Below the pieces are notes generated by a model. The model was not told where the DNA came from. It did no database searches and saw nothing but the letters and a program-made list of their open reading frames with translations. Below are positions 28,360 through 38,392 of a DNA stretch of 64,000 nt, piece after piece (position 1 is the stretch's first letter; each line of letters begins with the position of its first letter). The stretch is taken from the NCBI RefSeq assembly GCF_002836945.1, contig NZ_NIJM01000011.1, positions 1 to 64,000 of the forward strand, read 5' to 3'. A program made the position numbers and the translations under genes. This DNA is from Shewanella chilikensis. GTDB lineage: Bacteria > Pseudomonadota > Gammaproteobacteria > Enterobacterales > Shewanellaceae.

Positions 28360-30645
28360 TCAAGGCAGCATATCTACTCGCAGTAGTCTGCTGGCGCTGC
28401 GGCCTTTGTCGTCGCTGACCGACAGTTGGAAGCGTCCGGCTCTGGGTGGGCGCCATTCCAGGGTTTGGCCCGGCAGGCTCTGGCCGAGCAGGCTGTTACC
28501 GGCAAACCAGTAGAGTATTTGGCTGTCGGAGGCGGCGTCGGCCTTGAGGGCTATGTGTTCATTGGCCACGCTTTGGCGCAGGCTGTAGGTGACGCCTTTC
28601 AAGGGGGAGCGGATAAGCGGGGCCGAGTAGCTGACCGCGACTCTTTGGCTGCAGGCGGCCGGAAGCTCCGGCGGCCTCCTGCGGGGTAAACCTGCCTGCT
28701 CGAACAGGGCCGCCAAGTCTGACGGCCAGAAGGCAAACACCTCCTGGTGGTGAATTGCCGAGTCGTAGGGCGGGCAGACGGCGGCGCCGGTTTTGTTATC
28801 CAGCCACACGGGGCGATGCAAGTTGGAGACCTTGATGGGGGAAACTCCCGGGATATACCAGCCATCGACCAATTTGGGGCACCAAGGGTTGGGCAGTTCG
28901 CCGGAGGCGGCGCAGAAGGCCACCTTTTTCACTGTATCCGGCGGCGTGTTGGCCATGTCGGCCGTGCCGGGCAGCGCGCCCTGCAAGGCATCGCTGAGGG
29001 CGAAGAACAGGGGCCCGGCGGTACGGACGCCGACAAAGGCCGGGTTGGGGGTGGCGTCGAAGTTACCCACCCAGACCACCAACACATAGGGGCCTGTGAT
29101 ACCGGCGCTCCAGGCATCGCGATATCCCCAGGAGGTACCTGTTTTCCAGGCCACTGTCCAGTTGCTGCCGGGCAGGCCGTCGGCGCGGGGGTTGTCCTTG
29201 AGTATGTCCCGCACCATAAAGGCGGCGGCAGGGCTCAGCAACCTCTTTCCTTGCGGACTGATGGGCTGGCTTTGTTGATCCCGCAGCGGATAGTCGTGGC
29301 CCTGGCTCGCCAGCATCAGGTACAGCCGCGCCAGCTCCGCCATGGTCAGCTCACCGCCGCCCAGCGCCAGGGATAAACCATAATGACTTTCACCCCTGAG
29401 CCCCTGAATACCGGCCTGGCGCAGGAAGCCGTAGAGATTGGGTTGGTTCACTTGTCCTGCCAGCCACACCGCCGGCAGATTGCGGCTCTTGACCAGGGCA
29501 TCGTGGGCGCTGATGGGGCCGGTAAATCTGTGGTCAAAGTTCTCCGGTTGGAAACTGCCAAAGGCGGTGGGTGCATCCTTGAGTATGCTCAGCGGGTGTA
29601 TGAGCCCCTGATCTATGCTCAGGCCAAACAGAAATGGCTTCAGGGTTGAACCCGGCGAGCGGCGGGCGCTGACGCCGTCCACCTGGCCTTGGATATCGGT
29701 ATCGAAGAAGTCTGCCGAGCCTATCCAGGCTTTGATGCTCTGATCGCGGCTGTCCACCAGGATTGCGGCGGCATTCTTTACCCCCAGATGGCGCTGGCTT
29801 TCGATATACAGCCCAAGGCGCCGCTCCAGCAAGGTCTGCAGGCTGACGTCCAGAGTGCTGTGAATTTGGGTGTCACTATTATCCCGCAGCAGGCGGCGGC
29901 TGAAATGCGGCGCCAGAAATGGCAGCTCAGTGCGATCATGGCCGATGGCGGTGAGGGTCAACAGGCCGTTGTTGCGGGGATCGTCGCGATAGCTTTGTTG
30001 CCAGAGCAACGCCAGACGGTCGCGGGCATCCTGAAAGTCGGCACCGAAGCGGGCGCGGCGCGCCGGGCTTTGCGGCATGACCGCCAGGCTGAGGGCTTCA
30101 CTGAGTGACAGCTCACCGGCGTCTTTATGAAAGTAGATGCGGCTGGCAGCGCCAACACCTTCAATATTGCCGCCCATGGGCGCCAGATTGAGATAGGCCT
30201 CGAGAATATCATGCTTGGAGTAACGCAGTTCCAGCCAGAGCGCCGCCAGCATCTGCTGCAGTTTCCCGGCAACCTGGCGGCTGTTGATGTTGTAAACCCG
30301 CCGGGCCAGTTGCATGGTCAGGGTCGAAGCGCCCTGGCGATCATCCTTAAGATAGGTAGCGACTATCGCCCTGGCGGTGGCCGCCGGGTTGATACCGGGA
30401 TGGAAGTAAAAATAGCGGTCTTCCTTGAGCAAGATGGCTTGCACCATGTTGTCTGAAACCCCTTCCAGGGGTTGCCAGAGCCGATACTGGCCATCACTGG
30501 CCAGCGTCAGCCGCAGCAGACTGCCATCGGCGGCCAACACCATGCGGGAACTGGGCGCCAGCTTTGAAAAAGGTTGTGCCGGCCAGAGTCTCAGCCCCAG
30601 CAGCAAGGCTGCCAGGGCCAGCAGGCACAAATAGCGGCGTTTCAT
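28360..30645 (-). CDS. pbpC: Penicillin-binding protein 1C
   Basis: A 761-residue bifunctional peptidoglycan enzyme anchored by an N-terminal helix (about 5-22). Glycosyltransferase domain: KEDRYFYFHPGINP with catalytic Glu75, and QGASTLTMQLAR. Transpeptidase domain: SPGSTLKPF with active-site Ser333, VKSRN (SxN motif) and WKTGTSWGYRDAW (KTG motif). The last 90 residues are the PBP1C-specific C-terminal domain. It is coupled to the macroglobulin gene by a 4-bp overlap, the usual pairing for this protein. Confidence 0.96.
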   Translation of the reverse strand: MKRRYLCLLALAALLLGLRLWPAQPFSKLAPSSRMVLAADGSLLRLTLASDGQYRLWQPLEGVSDNMVQAILLKEDRYFYFHPGINPAATARAIVATYLKDDRQGASTLTMQLARRVYNINSRQVAGKLQQMLAALWLELRYSKHDILEAYLNLAPMGGNIEGVGAASRIYFHKDAGELSLSEALSLAVMPQSPARRARFGADFQDARDRLALLWQQSYRDDPRNNGLLTLTAIGHDRTELPFLAPHFSRRLLRDNSDTQIHSTLDVSLQTLLERRLGLYIESQRHLGVKNAAAILVDSRDQSIKAWIGSADFFDTDIQGQVDGVSARRSPGSTLKPFLFGLSIDQGLIHPLSILKDAPTAFGSFQPENFDHRFTGPISAHDALVKSRNLPAVWLAGQVNQPNLYGFLRQAGIQGLRGESHYGLSLALGGGELTMAELARLYLMLASQGHDYPLRDQQSQPISPQGKRLLSPAAAFMVRDILKDNPRADGLPGSNWTVAWKTGTSWGYRDAWSAGITGPYVLVVWVGNFDATPNPAFVGVRTAGPLFFALSDALQGALPGTADMANTPPDTVKKVAFCAASGELPNPWCPKLVDGWYIPGVSPIKVSNLHRPVWLDNKTGAAVCPPYDSAIHHQEVFAFWPSDLAALFEQAGLPRRRPPELPAACSQRVAVSYSAPLIRSPLKGVTYSLRQSVANEHIALKADAASDSQILYWFAGNSLLGQSLPGQTLEWRPPRAGRFQLSVSDDKGRSASRLLRVDMLP

Positions 30646-33600
30646 GGCGCTTCGATCACCAACTCACCACTTGGGCCCTGAGCCTGAATCAGGGGATCAT
30701 ACAGCCCCTCGGCGTAGGCGGGCGGCACCTGGAACTGGCCGACATTGGTGGCCCGTACCTTGTAGACAAAGGTTTTGGCATCGCGCCAGGCGGTACCGTA
30801 GAGCACCAAGCGGTCTTCGCGTACATTGAGCCACTGTGGCGACCAGTCGCTGTGCTGAGCCATGCCTACAGGCGGCTGCCAGCCGTCGAAGCTGTCATCC
30901 TTGTCACGATAAACCGGCTCCACGCCGCCGGGCAGCAGATCTATAACGACCACCTGCTGCAACTTGTCCATATCTGTGGAGCGCAGCCGCAGCCTGACCA
31001 GGAATTCATCCCCGACCTTGACCTTGCCAAGAGGTTGCTGTTCCAGGGTCAGATAGTCGCGGCTCACCTCCAGCCCTTGGCTGAAAGGCTTGGCCGGGCT
31101 TTGGTCAAATCCCTGCTGGCTGAGAAGATAGAAGGCATCATTAGTGCCGGTTTTCTGGTATTTCACCTCTTCACTGCCGAGGGGCAGCTTAGCCTTGGGT
31201 AGACTCAGTGCCTGCCAGGCCTTATCGACCAGTGCTTGCATGGACAGCCCCTGATCGCCGCGGGAGTTATCCAGAGCGGTCAGCGCCCGCACCAGAGTAC
31301 CGGCAGACAGCGAGCTATAACGCTGCTCGCTGAGCCACTGGCCCATGCGCGGCAGCAACTGTTCCGGCAGGTCATCCAGGCGCTGTGGCGCCTGACGGGC
31401 GATGAGTGTCAGCAGCTGGGCATCGTGCACCATGGGATCCAGGTAGAGGCCGAGGCGCTGGGGCTTGTCCTCAAGCAGCTGCCACTTCTGCGCCTGCCAC
31501 AGCGGCTCGGCCAACTGTTGCTGCTGCATCAGGGTAAAGCTGGCGGCCAGCCAGGCACTGGCGATGTCTGCTTGCCAATCTTTGGGATAGTAGCGCTGCA
31601 AACGCTCGCGGATGTCGGCCAGGGCGCCGCTAACCTGCACGCCCTGGCGGGCCAGCAGATACGCGCCATAGGCACGCTCGCGCAGCTCATCCAGGCCGCT
31701 GCTGGGGCCGGAGCTCACGCTCGATAGATAGCTGTTGGCCTTGTCCAGTAGATCCTGGGGCACGGGGTAACCCTGGGCCTTGGCGTCCAGCAGCATGTCT
31801 ACCACATACAAGGCCACCATAGGCTCGACTATCGGGTTGGCGGCCCAGAGACCGAAGCCGCCGCTGCTGTTCTGGCGGCTACGCAACTGGCCAATGAGTT
31901 GGTTAAAGTCATTGAGATTATCCTGGGGCTTGCCCAGCAGCAGTGCCGGTACGGCTTTGGATACCAACTGCTCGGTACAGGCGTGAGGATAGTTGTCCAG
32001 ATAGTGGCTCAGCCCCTGAGCCCAAACCAGCGGGCTGTTGCCAAGGGCCGCTTCCACCTTGCTGAACGGCGTAAACAGCTGACGGTCAAGTTTGAGCTTG
32101 GCTTCGGAGCGGTCGAGCACAGCCGTGGCCAGGGTCAACCGGTGGGGCGTTAACGGCCGTACCGAGATGCTCTCGCTGATCTTGAGCTCGCCTTCGCTGG
32201 TGGCCAGCTTCCAGTGGAGCTCCCCTTGACCCAGATTTTCACCTGCCTTGACGGCAAAGTGCGCCGTGGCCTCACGGCCCGGTTCGATATGGAACTGCTG
32301 CGGTTGCAGGTCGCTACGAAGGGCGCCGCTCAGGTTGAGGGTCAGGGTAACATCCTGCGCCTCGGCTTCTGTGTTATAGAGCCCCACAGTCACATCGGCG
32401 CTGTCGCCGGGTGCCAGGAATGCCGGCACATTGGGGCTCATCACCACAGGCGCCTTAACCGCGACACTGGCCTCGCTGGTGCCTATGCCGCTCTCGGTGG
32501 CACTGACGGCAAAGAAGCGGATACTGCCGTTGAAGCTGTCGGGCACTGTATATTGCAGCCGCTGCTTTCCGGCGGCCAACTCACGAATACCCGACCAGTA
32601 GACCACAGGCTTGGCGCGTTTGCGCTTGAAGGGGTTGAGGTTGGCTGCCAGCAGCGCGGCGGCGTCACCTCCGGGTGCGGCCTGGCGCATCAGCACCTTG
32701 AGATCCGGCAGCAGCAGGTCGAGAATTTGGCTCGAATCTACGCTGAGAGCCTTCTTGTCGAAGAAGTGCGCCAGTGGATCCGGCGCTTCATAGCGGGCCA
32801 CCTGCAAAATACCGGCATCAACCCCGAATACCACGACTCTGGCTTTGCTTGGCAGCTTGAGGTCGATATCCAGTTGCGTCCCGGGTTTAACCTTTTCCGG
32901 CAGGCTCAGGGCGATGGCCTGACGCCGCTCACCTAGATCCACCTTAAAGGGTTTCACGGCATAGGACAGCGGGCTCATGAAGACTTCTTCCGAGTCCGGT
33001 GCCCGCAGGAACTGCACATTGATATAAGCATTGCCCTCAATGCCTTGCGGCAGGGTAATGCTTTGCAACGAACGGGTGCTGTCGGCCTTGAACCATTTGA
33101 AGGCGTAAACCTTGTCTCTCTCTATGGTGATGAGTCCGGCACCGCTGTAAGGGGCCTGGATCGCTACCTGAATGCTTTCACCCGGCAGATATTCCGCCTT
33201 GTTTAGCGTCAGTTCCAGCTCGGCGTTGCGCTCCAGCGTGCGACTGGCGTTGCCGCTGCCGGCAACGCTGTAATCTATTTGGTTCAACTGGCGGCCGTTT
33301 GCATCCAGCAGTCTCAGGCGGTAGTCACCCGGCTCCCTGGTGTCGAGTTCCAATTGGCCACCGCTTGCGGCCAGACTCAGGGCAGTGCTGCCCAGCAGTT
33401 TGTCTTTGCGGCGCGATTCATAGCGGTAGGTGCCGTCATTCTGTTTCACCAACACAGACACCCAGCGCCGGGCGATACGCTCGACTTTGAGCTCAGTAGC
33501 CACACCTTGAAGGTCCTGGCCAACGGCTTGCAGGTTGAGCACACGCTTGCCGTCTTTGCTGATGAAGTCCAGATCGCCATCGCTCTTGTAGCCCAGTAAC

Positions 33601-36296
33601 CAGTCGGCATCGGATACCAGTAGCTGGTCTTGGGCGCTGACACCGTGGCCTGAACCGGCTTCAAATACCCGAGCCAGCAAGTGCAGCTTGTAGGTGCTGC
33701 CGGCAAAGCGGTCCAGCGCCAAGTCCAGGCTGGCCTTGCCTTCGCCGTCTGTGGTGGTTTCGCTCAAGTCTTCGCGGAACGATTCCTTGAGCTTGCCCAA
33801 TACCCCAAAACGATAGCCTGGCCAGGCTTTGAAGCTGATATCGGTTGGTGACAGCACCATCTCGCCGCTGACTCGGCGATCGCTCGCCGGGCCGCCGAAG
33901 AGTTGCTCGGCCAAGACCTCGGCCTTGAGTTGCTGCGGCGTGCGCCAGCCTTCAAACTGCTTGTCGGTGCCCAAGTCGGTGCCCAAATAGACTCGCACCT
34001 TGATACGATCCGGCTCGAAGTCGCGCACCTTGAAGGTGACATCACCAAGACGCGTGAGGCGGTATCTGTCTTTGATGAGGGACAGAGTGGCGAGATAGTC
34101 ACCGGCAACCGCGGTTTCACCGGCGCTGAAGTCCAGGCTGTCAAAGCCGCTGCCATCGAGTTTGAAGGTGCGATCCAGCACGGTTACCCCGCGGGGGTCG
34201 GTGATCTGCATTTTCACCGGCAGGCCACCCAGGGCGGTACTCCAGTCCTGCCCCCGCACCAAACTGGCGATATGAGCCGTCTCACCGGGGCGATACAGCC
34301 CGCGGTCGGTGAAGAGGTAGGCTCTCAGGGCGCCGGGATCGTCGCTTTCATAGCTGCCGCCGGTGTCGAAACGGGACAGATTGAGCTGGCGACGCCAATC
34401 AGCCAAAGGTAAGAAGGAGAGATCGCCATCCTTTTCGACCCGATAGTAGAGCGGGGTCTTTTCCCGGCGCAGATCGCCAAGCTTGGCAAAGCTTGCATGA
34501 CCGCGTTCATCGGTTAAAGCCTCGGCTACCGGCAAACCGTTGCGGCCGATGACGGCCACCCGGGCTCCTGCCACCGGAGTCCCCTTGCCGAGGGATTGCA
34601 CGAATAGATCCTGGCTGCCATCACGGCTGCGTTTGGCGAGTATGCCCAGATCTGTCACGACCACAAAGCGCAGATCGTGGGCCTCGGTTTGGTAATAGTC
34701 GAAGGTTTGGCTGTCTCTTTCATCGGCCGGAGTAAGCTTGACCACAAAGATGCCGCGCTTGTCCTTGAAGAAGGGCTTGAGGTCGACGCTGCCGTAGAGC
34801 GTCTTGCTGGGATCGCGCCCGGCAAGCTGTTGCTTGAACACCTGACGGGTGACCAAACGGTCGAAATCTGTGTTGTTGAGGTAGGGCTCGGCAAAGCTGC
34901 CCGAGCTTTGATCTATCAGGGCATTGAGCTGATCAGGCAGTAACTGGGCGACCTCAATCTGCACCTTTTGTACCCCTCGGGCCAGATAGCCGAGGCGTTG
35001 ATCGTCGTCCAGAGTCAGCAAGGAACCTTCGCCGAGGAAATTGAGCGCCTTGGGGTATTGCGGCATTCGCAGCACAGTCAGCACGGCATCGCGGGACAGA
35101 TAACCCCCTTGGCCTTCGACTTCCTTATCCACCATTACCGCCACGTAGCGATCGACCGGAGCTTTCAGCTTGAAGCTGTGCAACTGGTTGAGGCCTTCGG
35201 CACCGGGGATCTGGGTCAAGGTCAGTTTGTCGGCCTTGGCCAGCACCTGTTCGGTGACATTTTCCTGATACCAGTGACGGCTTCCCTTGGGATTTTTCAG
35301 CGGCAGCAACCAGGCATGTACCTTGCCTTGAAGCGCTTCGTCGTTGACCGGACGTGAGCTTTCCATTGTCAGTACCGGCTCGGGTTCATCCTTGTCGTTG
35401 TAGGCGAAGTTGACCTGAGCCTGTTTAAAGCTCAGCTGATAACGGCCGGGAACCTCTACTTGCCATTGGCTCTTGCCTGCCTTGTTGCCGCCGCTGGCCG
35501 CCAGGATCCCTTTGCTGACTTCCAGGGTTACAGTGCTCTGCTCAAGTGGTGTGGCGAGCGCAGGAGAATGTATGTAAGCGAACAGATGCTTGTCGTCGAA
35601 GGTGACTTCGGTATCGCCATTGCCGCTGTAGGTCAAGCCGGGGCTCAGCAATATCGCCAGTTGGGGTTTGACCGAGGTCGTATCCACCGGGTGGCTGAAG
35701 GCCAGGGTAGCGACCAGCTTTTGAATACTCGGCTGGGCCGGATCCTGGTACAGACGCCCATCAGAGATGGTGGCGGTGAAGGCGGCTGTGCTGAATTCGC
35801 TCTGGTATTTATCCAGTAAGATATGGTCTGCCAGCAGCTGCTTCTTATCCAGGCTGACCGCGAACTTTTCCGCAATCGGCCAGTCGTTATCCGGAATAAA
35901 TTGCAGATGCTTGTCACTGGCCCAGCGCCACTGCCCGGCGAGTTGGGGGCTGAGGCTGACGCCTTTGGAGACTGGTTTGCCTATGACGTCCAAAGGTGCG
36001 ACCGAACCACTGAAGGTCAGGGTCAAGGGAGCGACCTGAGGTTTGGCCTGGTGGTAATCGGTTAGCTGCGGCGCCTTGAGCGTATAGTGTAGGGTATAGG
36101 GCTTGGGTAAATGCTGATACCAATACCAGCCGCCCCAGCAAAGCACAGTCAGCACAGATAGCAGCAGTAGGCTTCCCAAGGTTTTAAAGGGATGCTTTAT
36201 GCACCAATGCATCCAGGGCGGCGCTTGCCAGTGACCAAAAACCGCAGCGAGAACTCGCCAAACTACCGAGAAGAAATTTCCTATAAGCTGTCCCAT
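30642..36296 (-). CDS. yfhM: Bacterial alpha-2-macroglobulin, membrane-anchored
   Basis: An 1884-residue periplasmic protein expected to trap proteases that enter the cell, working beside PBP1C at damaged wall. It has the thioester motif CTEQ at Cys1440-Gln1443 (NYPHACTEQLV), so it can bind its prey covalently. The N terminus (MGQLIGNFFSV, hydrophobic helix about 36-58) is a transmembrane anchor, not the lipobox of E. coli YfhM. MG-type beta domains fill the first two thirds (for example FTDRGLYRPGETAHIASLVRG, here split: FTDRGLYRPG then ETAHIASL). It is longer than the 1653 residues of E. coli. Confidence 0.94.
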   Translation of the reverse strand: MGQLIGNFFSVVWRVLAAVFGHWQAPPWMHWCIKHPFKTLGSLLLLSVLTVLCWGGWYWYQHLPKPYTLHYTLKAPQLTDYHQAKPQVAPLTLTFSGSVAPLDVIGKPVSKGVSLSPQLAGQWRWASDKHLQFIPDNDWPIAEKFAVSLDKKQLLADHILLDKYQSEFSTAAFTATISDGRLYQDPAQPSIQKLVATLAFSHPVDTTSVKPQLAILLSPGLTYSGNGDTEVTFDDKHLFAYIHSPALATPLEQSTVTLEVSKGILAASGGNKAGKSQWQVEVPGRYQLSFKQAQVNFAYNDKDEPEPVLTMESSRPVNDEALQGKVHAWLLPLKNPKGSRHWYQENVTEQVLAKADKLTLTQIPGAEGLNQLHSFKLKAPVDRYVAVMVDKEVEGQGGYLSRDAVLTVLRMPQYPKALNFLGEGSLLTLDDDQRLGYLARGVQKVQIEVAQLLPDQLNALIDQSSGSFAEPYLNNTDFDRLVTRQVFKQQLAGRDPSKTLYGSVDLKPFFKDKRGIFVVKLTPADERDSQTFDYYQTEAHDLRFVVVTDLGILAKRSRDGSQDLFVQSLGKGTPVAGARVAVIGRNGLPVAEALTDERGHASFAKLGDLRREKTPLYYRVEKDGDLSFLPLADWRRQLNLSRFDTGGSYESDDPGALRAYLFTDRGLYRPGETAHIASLVRGQDWSTALGGLPVKMQITDPRGVTVLDRTFKLDGSGFDSLDFSAGETAVAGDYLATLSLIKDRYRLTRLGDVTFKVRDFEPDRIKVRVYLGTDLGTDKQFEGWRTPQQLKAEVLAEQLFGGPASDRRVSGEMVLSPTDISFKAWPGYRFGVLGKLKESFREDLSETTTDGEGKASLDLALDRFAGSTYKLHLLARVFEAGSGHGVSAQDQLLVSDADWLLGYKSDGDLDFISKDGKRVLNLQAVGQDLQGVATELKVERIARRWVSVLVKQNDGTYRYESRRKDKLLGSTALSLAASGGQLELDTREPGDYRLRLLDANGRQLNQIDYSVAGSGNASRTLERNAELELTLNKAEYLPGESIQVAIQAPYSGAGLITIERDKVYAFKWFKADSTRSLQSITLPQGIEGNAYINVQFLRAPDSEEVFMSPLSYAVKPFKVDLGERRQAIALSLPEKVKPGTQLDIDLKLPSKARVVVFGVDAGILQVARYEAPDPLAHFFDKKALSVDSSQILDLLLPDLKVLMRQAAPGGDAAALLAANLNPFKRKRAKPVVYWSGIRELAAGKQRLQYTVPDSFNGSIRFFAVSATESGIGTSEASVAVKAPVVMSPNVPAFLAPGDSADVTVGLYNTEAEAQDVTLTLNLSGALRSDLQPQQFHIEPGREATAHFAVKAGENLGQGELHWKLATSEGELKISESISVRPLTPHRLTLATAVLDRSEAKLKLDRQLFTPFSKVEAALGNSPLVWAQGLSHYLDNYPHACTEQLVSKAVPALLLGKPQDNLNDFNQLIGQLRSRQNSSGGFGLWAANPIVEPMVALYVVDMLLDAKAQGYPVPQDLLDKANSYLSSVSSGPSSGLDELRERAYGAYLLARQGVQVSGALADIRERLQRYYPKDWQADIASAWLAASFTLMQQQQLAEPLWQAQKWQLLEDKPQRLGLYLDPMVHDAQLLTLIARQAPQRLDDLPEQLLPRMGQWLSEQRYSSLSAGTLVRALTALDNSRGDQGLSMQALVDKAWQALSLPKAKLPLGSEEVKYQKTGTNDAFYLLSQQGFDQSPAKPFSQGLEVSRDYLTLEQQPLGKVKVGDEFLVRLRLRSTDMDKLQQVVVIDLLPGGVEPVYRDKDDSFDGWQPPVGMAQHSDWSPQWLNVREDRLVLYGTAWRDAKTFVYKVRATNVGQFQVPPAYAEGLYDPLIQAQGPSGELVIEAP

Positions 36297-36855
36297 CGTT
36301 CCGTGTCCTTGCTGTGTCTCGTAGCGCTATCGCCAACTTGGCTGACGTTTTAAAGATGTCGGTCGCCGATGTCAATCAGACCGGGCCGATGCTGTGATGC
36401 CCTATTCGATATCGCCTCTGCAACTGAGGCTATATGGTACAGCAATCAGCCTGATTTTGATCCGCGTTTGAATTCAAAATTGATAATCGGGCGGCAGTTG
36501 TTTAGATATTTGCAGAAACTCTCCTTCCAGGTACGAGCCCGCAGGCAGCACGTCGGCACTTGGGGTTTGACTTTGGATTCTATATTCGCCGCATCTATAA
36601 CTCTTACCTGTAATGTTTCTTGTTTGGGAAGGCTGAGTTGCGGGCCCTGTCTATCTGCCCATCGACGATAGCAAACCTTATGGCGCAGGTTCCGGGTCGC
36701 TGGAGGGTTCATACATTCTCAACAGATCCCTGCTATACCTTTCTTTGCGATAACTGGAACCCTGGCTGTGAATGTTGACTCGATAGTTGTCTTTGGAAAA
36801 GTATTTGGAGATTGCTTGTCCTGCATGTGAATGGTTAGGAGTTGAAATGGTCGTA
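36297..36855. other. Intergenic region between the macroglobulin gene and argA; no gene supported
   Basis: Some 560 bp without a recognisable gene. Minus-strand reading frames at 36446-36712 and 36678-36893 give 70-88 residue peptides with no ribosome-binding site and no family I recognise; a decayed or frameshifted small gene is possible. The divergent promoters of the macroglobulin gene and argA must lie here. Confidence 0.4.
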
Positions 36856-36894
36856 TTTGCAAATAAATGCTTTTTAAGTGAATTTAAATGCATT
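36856..36894. promoter_or_regulatory. Two tandem ARG boxes (ArgR operator) upstream of argA
   Basis: Box 2 (36877-36894) holds TGAATTTAAATGCA, one mismatch from the ArgR core TGAAT-WWWW-ATTCA. Box 1 (36856-36873, core TGCAAATAAATGCT) matches 6 of the 10 fixed bases. The two 18-bp boxes are separated by 3 bp, the spacing of E. coli operators, and end 71 bp before the argA start. Arginine-dependent repression of the first pathway enzyme is the expected role. Confidence 0.75.
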
Positions 36895-36965
36895 ATTATG
36901 TTGTTCGTGCCACAGGTGTGGCATTCATTTCTGCCGGCTTTAACGAGTGTGAGGTAAATCCCAAG

Positions 36966-38285
36966 GTGCGTACCACAGAATTGGTTGATGGTTTTCGTCA
37001 TTCTGCTCCCTATGTCAATGCCCACAGGGGTAAGACATTTGTTGTGATGTTAGGAGGGGAGGCACTGGCTCAGCCTAAGTTTCGTTCCATCATCAATGAT
37101 GTTGCTTTGCTGCATAGCTTGGGGATCAAGGTGGTATTGGTTTATGGCGCCCGGCCGCAGATAGACGAATCCTTGGCTCATCATCAGATTGAGCCCGCCT
37201 ACCATCAAGGTGTACGGATCACCGACGAAGCGACTCTTAAGCTGATTAAGCAGGTGGCTGGTTCTTTGCAGTTTGATATTACTGCCAGGTTGTCCATGAG
37301 CTTGTCGAACACACCTATGCAGGGAGCTCAGATCAATGTGGTTAGCGGTAATTTTGTGATTGCCCAGCCTTTGGGGGTCGACAATGGCATTGACTATTGC
37401 CTCTCCGGCAAGGTGCGCCGTATTGATGTTCAAGGGCTTAAGCGGCAATTGGAAAATAACTGCATCATCCTGATGGGGCCGATAGCAGCTTCGGTCACCG
37501 GCGAGAGTTTTAATCTCACCGCTGAAGAGGTAGCGACTCAAGTAGCAATCAAGCTTAAAGCCGACAAGATGATAGGCTTCAGCTCCCAGAACGGTATTTT
37601 GGACCGTAATGGTGATGTGATTGCCGAACTGATGCCCAACGATGCCCAGAAAATTCTCGATAAACTGGCCGGCCAGGGTGAAGGTTGCGTCGGCACCATG
37701 GCGTTTCTTAAGGCCAGTATTGATGCCTGTCGCAGTGGCGTACCCCGTTGCCATTTGGTCAGCTATCTGGAAGATGGTGCCCTGTTGCAGGAATTGTTTT
37801 CTCGTGAAGGTATAGGTACCCAGATAGTCACTGAGAGTGCCGAGCGCTTACGGCGCGCATCCATTGCCGACATTGGCGGCATACTCAACCTGATCCGCCC
37901 GCTGGAAGAGCAGGGTATCCTGGTGCGTCGCTCCCGCGAACAACTGGAGATAGAAATAGAGCAGTTTATGCTGATTGAGCGTGATGGCTTGGTGATAGGC
38001 TGCGCGGCGCTTTATCCCTTTGAAGAGGACAATGCCGGCGAATTTGCCTGTTTGGTGGTACACCCTGACTATCGCGATGCCGATCGTGGTAGTTTGCTGC
38101 TGCAAAACATTATAGGCCAGGCCAAGGTACGTGGTTATTCCAGGTTATTCGCGTTGACGACCCGCAGCATTCATTGGTTCCTGGAACATGGTTTTGAATT
38201 GGTGGAGGTGGATGCTTTGCCTAGCAAGAAGAAGCAGCTTTACAACTACCATCGCCGCTCGAAAATCTTGGCGCTCGACTTGTAA
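36966..38285 (+). CDS. argA: N-acetylglutamate synthase
   Basis: A 439-residue enzyme that acetylates glutamate, the first step of arginine synthesis. An amino-acid-kinase-like domain ([24 protein letters not shown]) forms the arginine-sensing part; a GNAT acetyltransferase domain follows from about residue 295 ([17 protein letters not shown]). The GTG at 36966 is chosen: translation as [18 protein letters not shown] matches the family, GAGGT lies 10-11 nt upstream, and earlier starts would fall inside the ARG boxes. Confidence 0.95.
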   Translation: MRTTELVDGFRHSAPYVNAHRGKTFVVMLGGEALAQPKFRSIINDVALLHSLGIKVVLVYGARPQIDESLAHHQIEPAYHQGVRITDEATLKLIKQVAGSLQFDITARLSMSLSNTPMQGAQINVVSGNFVIAQPLGVDNGIDYCLSGKVRRIDVQGLKRQLENNCIILMGPIAASVTGESFNLTAEEVATQVAIKLKADKMIGFSSQNGILDRNGDVIAELMPNDAQKILDKLAGQGEGCVGTMAFLKASIDACRSGVPRCHLVSYLEDGALLQELFSREGIGTQIVTESAERLRRASIADIGGILNLIRPLEEQGILVRRSREQLEIEIEQFMLIERDGLVIGCAALYPFEEDNAGEFACLVVHPDYRDADRGSLLLQNIIGQAKVRGYSRLFALTTRSIHWFLEHGFELVEVDALPSKKKQLYNYHRRSKILALDL

Positions 38286-38303
38286 GAATCAACTTGTTTG
38301 ACA

Positions 38304-38344
38304 TAACACCATTCAGTTAAACAAACTTTGACTGAATGGTGTTA
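38304..38344. terminator. Long perfect hairpin after argA
   Basis: Arms of 14 bp, TAACACCATTCAGT (38304-38317) and ACTGAATGGTGTTA (38331-38344), are perfectly complementary around a 13-nt loop, 19 bp after the argA stop. No T-run follows, so it may protect the 3' end or act as a weak terminator between the convergent argA and rho. Confidence 0.5.
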
Positions 38345-38361
38345 ATGGGTGTCAGAGCAGG

Positions 38362-38382
38362 AACGGTCCGATTGGGACCGTT
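38362..38382 (+). terminator. Intrinsic terminator between argA and rho
   Basis: AACGGTCC (38362-38369), 5-nt loop, GGACCGTT (38375-38382), then GCCTTTTA on the plus strand. This fits a terminator for argA transcripts; the rho stop lies 10 bp further on, and on the minus strand no T-run follows the hairpin. Confidence 0.6.
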
Positions 38383-38392
38383 GCCTTTTACA

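Noticed and set aside
30561..31202. 212-codon plus-strand frame over the pbpC-macroglobulin junction
   Set aside because: Antisense to two strong genes that overlap by 4 bp.
36446..36893. Two minus-strand small frames (88 and about 71 codons) upstream of argA
   Set aside because: No Shine-Dalgarno, one would start inside an ARG box, and no recognisable family; kept only as an open question in the gap entry.
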